A DNA stretch of 50,344 nt, taken from Polyangiaceae bacterium (lineage in GTDB: Bacteria > Myxococcota_A > Polyangia > Polyangiales > Polyangiaceae). The stretch is from the NCBI GenBank assembly GCA_029261965.1, contig JAJDAH010000299.1, positions 1 to 50,344 on the forward strand, given 5' to 3'. Every line of letters begins with the position of its first letter. Position 1 is the first letter of the stretch. A program made the position numbers and the translations under genes. This document shows, piece by piece, positions 48,676 to 50,344 of the stretch. The notes under the pieces were generated by a model, which was not told where the DNA came from, searched no databases, and was given only the letters and a program-made list of their open reading frames with translations.

Positions 48676-49143
48676 ATGGAGATTGAGAGCGAACGCTTTG
48701 GAAACATCGAGCTGGACGAGGATTCCGTCATCAACTTTCCCGCTGGCGTGATCGGATTCCCCAACGAAAGGGGATTCATCCTGGTGAAGCATGGCGATTC
48801 CTCGACGATCGGGTGGTTGCAGTCGATCGAAACACCAGCACTCGCGTTCCCCGTCGTTTCCGCTCACGGGTTCGACGAGTACCCCGACGTCTCGTTGGGC
48901 GAGGTTGCGGAAAAAGCGGGGGTTGCCGGCGACGACATGGCCGTTCTCGCCGTGCTCTCGGCGAAGTCAGGGACGCCGTCGACCGTCAATCTCCTGGCGC
49001 CCATCGTCGTCAACGCTGACACCCGGACCGCTGCACAAATCATCCTCGAAGGGTCACGCTACTCGACGCGTGAGCTCTTCATCCTGCCGGGCATCGCCCG
49101 CAGCAACCCGCCAGCAGCGGCGACCGGTACCGACGGCAGCTGA
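48676..49143 (+). CDS. fliW: Flagellar assembly factor FliW
   Basis: Binds CsrA and flagellin in turn, so free flagellin releases FliW to sequester less CsrA and shut its own translation down. 155 residues: ERFGNIELDEDSVINFPAGV, IGFPNERGFILVKHGDSSTI, SIETPALAFPVV, SAKSGTPSTVNLLAPIVVNA and a C-terminal QIILEGSRYSTRELFI region, all typical. ATG 48676 has AGGAG 8-9 nt upstream. It is 30 kb from csrA but has the same type of promoter, suggesting joint timing. Confidence 0.94.
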   Translation: MEIESERFGNIELDEDSVINFPAGVIGFPNERGFILVKHGDSSTIGWLQSIETPALAFPVVSAHGFDEYPDVSLGEVAEKAGVAGDDMAVLAVLSAKSGTPSTVNLLAPIVVNADTRTAAQIILEGSRYSTRELFILPGIARSNPPAAATGTDGS

Positions 49144-49170
49144 TCTCGCGAGCTTGTTCTCTAAACCGCC

Positions 49171-50344
49171 ATGACCGATAGCTCGACCGGCGCGAACATT
49201 CTTGTCGCGGAATCCGACCGCCAGCGATCAGCCGAACTTGGGAGCCATCTCGAGGGCGGCGGCCATCGTGTGACGTACGCCGAGCAGGTCTCGGCGGTGC
49301 TCAGTGCGCAGGCGGAGGGGCCGCCGGATGTGTTCCTGGTCAGCTCCGAGCTCGAGGGCGGGTCGATATTCGAGCTCTGCTCCGATCTGCGGGCCTCGGA
49401 GAACGAGGGTGCCTACTCGCCGATCGTCCTGTTTTCGCCCGAGTGTCCGGGCGAAGAGACCATTTCCGCCGGGATCCTGGCGGGGGCTGATGATTTCGTT
49501 TCATTTCCAGCCCGCCAGACCGAATTCCAGGCCCGACTGACGGCGCAGCTACGCAACAAACGTCGTCACGACATGTTGCCAACGATTCTCGACGAGGCGC
49601 GACGGTTCGAGCGAGAGGCGAGCGTCGACCCGTTGACCGGGATGCTCAATCGCCGTGCCCTCATGGCGTTCCTCACCCGCGGGCTCGGGACCCACTCGAT
49701 GCTCGCCGCGGTTTTTGTCGACCTCGACCACTTCAAGAGCGTGAATGACACCTACGGGCACCAGGCCGGTGACGACGTGCTCAAAGCAGCCGCCGGCTGT
49801 CTCAAACAGGGAACACGACCGAGCGACGCCGCCGGACGCATGGGAGGTGAGGAGTTCGTGGTCGTGCTACCGGGAGCCAACGAGTCGGGCGCGATGATCG
49901 TCGCCGAGCGTCTCCGGGCAGCGGTCGAAGCGCTCACCTTTCCTTCGGAAGGGTACCCTTCGAAGGTGACGGCGAGTCTCGGTGTGGCGATCTTCGACTT
50001 GGCGCACCCCGACGCCAGCGCGGAAGCATTGCTCGAACGCGCCGACGGGGCTCTCTACGCGGCCAAAGAAGGCGGACGCAATCGCGCGATCATGGCCCGG
50101 CCGGCCGAAGGCGATACCTCTCCCGAGCCGTGCGAGAGGGCGGTCGCCGTCCAGAACGAAGCGACCGAGGGGGCCCCATCGGAAGACAGCGCCCCGGCGT
50201 CTTCGGTTCCGGGCTCCCGCCCTCGGGTTCGGAGCGCCCCTCCGTTGTCCAAACCAGGTTTGCCGACGCCCGACGCTTCGGGCACCGTCACCGACGTCGA
50301 GGCAACGCTAATCAGCGAGCTCGAGAGTGGGCGTTCGGCGCTTC
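49171..50344 (+). CDS. Receiver-like GGDEF diguanylate cyclase (cut by window end)
   Basis: Makes cyclic di-GMP from two GTP. The frame is open to the window edge with at least 391 residues. Residues 1-125 look like a receiver domain, but the phospho-acceptor Asp is replaced by Ser (VFLVSSELEGG), so it is probably not phosphorylated. Residues about 150-310 are a GGDEF domain with DPLTGMLNRRAL, FVDLDHFKSVND, the inhibitory I-site RPSD at 216-219 and the active GGEEF at 225-229. The tail is Pro/Ser-rich and continues beyond the window. Gap to fliW is 27 bp; cyclic di-GMP control of motility or of FleQ is plausible. Confidence 0.85.
   Translation, partial: MTDSSTGANILVAESDRQRSAELGSHLEGGGHRVTYAEQVSAVLSAQAEGPPDVFLVSSELEGGSIFELCSDLRASENEGAYSPIVLFSPECPGEETISAGILAGADDFVSFPARQTEFQARLTAQLRNKRRHDMLPTILDEARRFEREASVDPLTGMLNRRALMAFLTRGLGTHSMLAAVFVDLDHFKSVNDTYGHQAGDDVLKAAAGCLKQGTRPSDAAGRMGGEEFVVVLPGANESGAMIVAERLRAAVEALTFPSEGYPSKVTASLGVAIFDLAHPDASAEALLERADGALYAAKEGGRNRAIMARPAEGDTSPEPCERAVAVQNEATEGAPSEDSAPASSVPGSRPRVRSAPPLSKPGLPTPDASGTVTDVEATLISELESGRSAL

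Overview
The window is 50 kb of GC-rich, densely coding bacterial DNA with many GTG/TTG starts and 4-bp stop/start overlaps. It carries a nearly complete flagellar locus. Several genes encode lipoproteins with long Asp/Ser/Gly/Ala-rich linkers, one with a SUMF1 fold and one Cys-rich. Together with a HTH-receiver regulator these suggest a flagellated relative of the myxobacteria (Myxococcota, Polyangia-like). That placement is inference from protein style; no rRNA is present. I see no tRNA, CRISPR array, insertion sequence or phage gene.

Layout. (1) 1-6351, plus strand: a sugar operon with a methyltransferase, a NeuB-like synthase, a TIM-barrel isomerase, a Gfo/Idh/MocA dehydrogenase, a NeuA-like CMP-transferase, a PtmA-like SDR and a HAD phosphatase-SIS isomerase fusion. 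It most likely makes a CMP-activated nonulosonic acid. (2) 6380-8968, plus: motA, motB and a secreted DNase I-fold lipoprotein. (3) 8985-27350, minus: a HTH-receiver regulator; the fliD-fliS operon that continues into a methyltransferase/TPR fusion, a small unknown protein and a SUMF1-fold lipoprotein; two short flagellins; a Maf-type flagellin glycosyltransferase; csrA; flgM-flgN-flgK-flgL; flgG-flgA-flgH-flgI-flgJ; an outer-membrane protein plus Cys-rich lipoprotein of unknown function; and a FleQ-like sigma-54 activator. (4) 27769-50344, plus: flgB-flgC-fliE, fliF-G-H-I-J-K-flgD-flgE, fliL-M-N-O-P-Q-R-flhB, a copper monooxygenase-like (PHM fold) lipoprotein, flhA-flhF-fliA, a soluble histidine kinase, fliW and a truncated GGDEF protein.

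Regulation. Reading the spacers by eye I find ten sites fitting the sigma-54 rule GG-N10-GC, most with a TGGCA/C...TTGC-like context, before fliD, csrA, flgG, the outer-membrane protein gene, fleQ, flgB, fliF, fliL, flhA and fliW, plus a weaker one before the copper enzyme gene. FleQ would serve these and its own gene. flgM and flagellin gene 1 instead have sigma-28-like elements with exact 11-nt spacing, matching fliA and flgM in the locus. For csrA, flhA and flgB the predicted start of transcription lies only 1-4 nt before the start codon.

How the parts work together: the sugar operon supplies an activated nonulosonic acid, Maf (its gene overlaps flagellin gene 2 by 4 bp) would transfer it to flagellin, FliS chaperones flagellin, and FliW-CsrA ties flagellin translation to secretion. 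The most novel-looking parts are the outer-membrane protein/lipoprotein pair with its own sigma-54 promoter, the copper monooxygenase-like lipoprotein between flhB and flhA, the fliS-linked methyltransferase/SUMF1 extension, and the near-leaderless sigma-54 start sites. Flagellar genes I do not see are flgF, flhG and all chemotaxis genes; these may lie outside the window.
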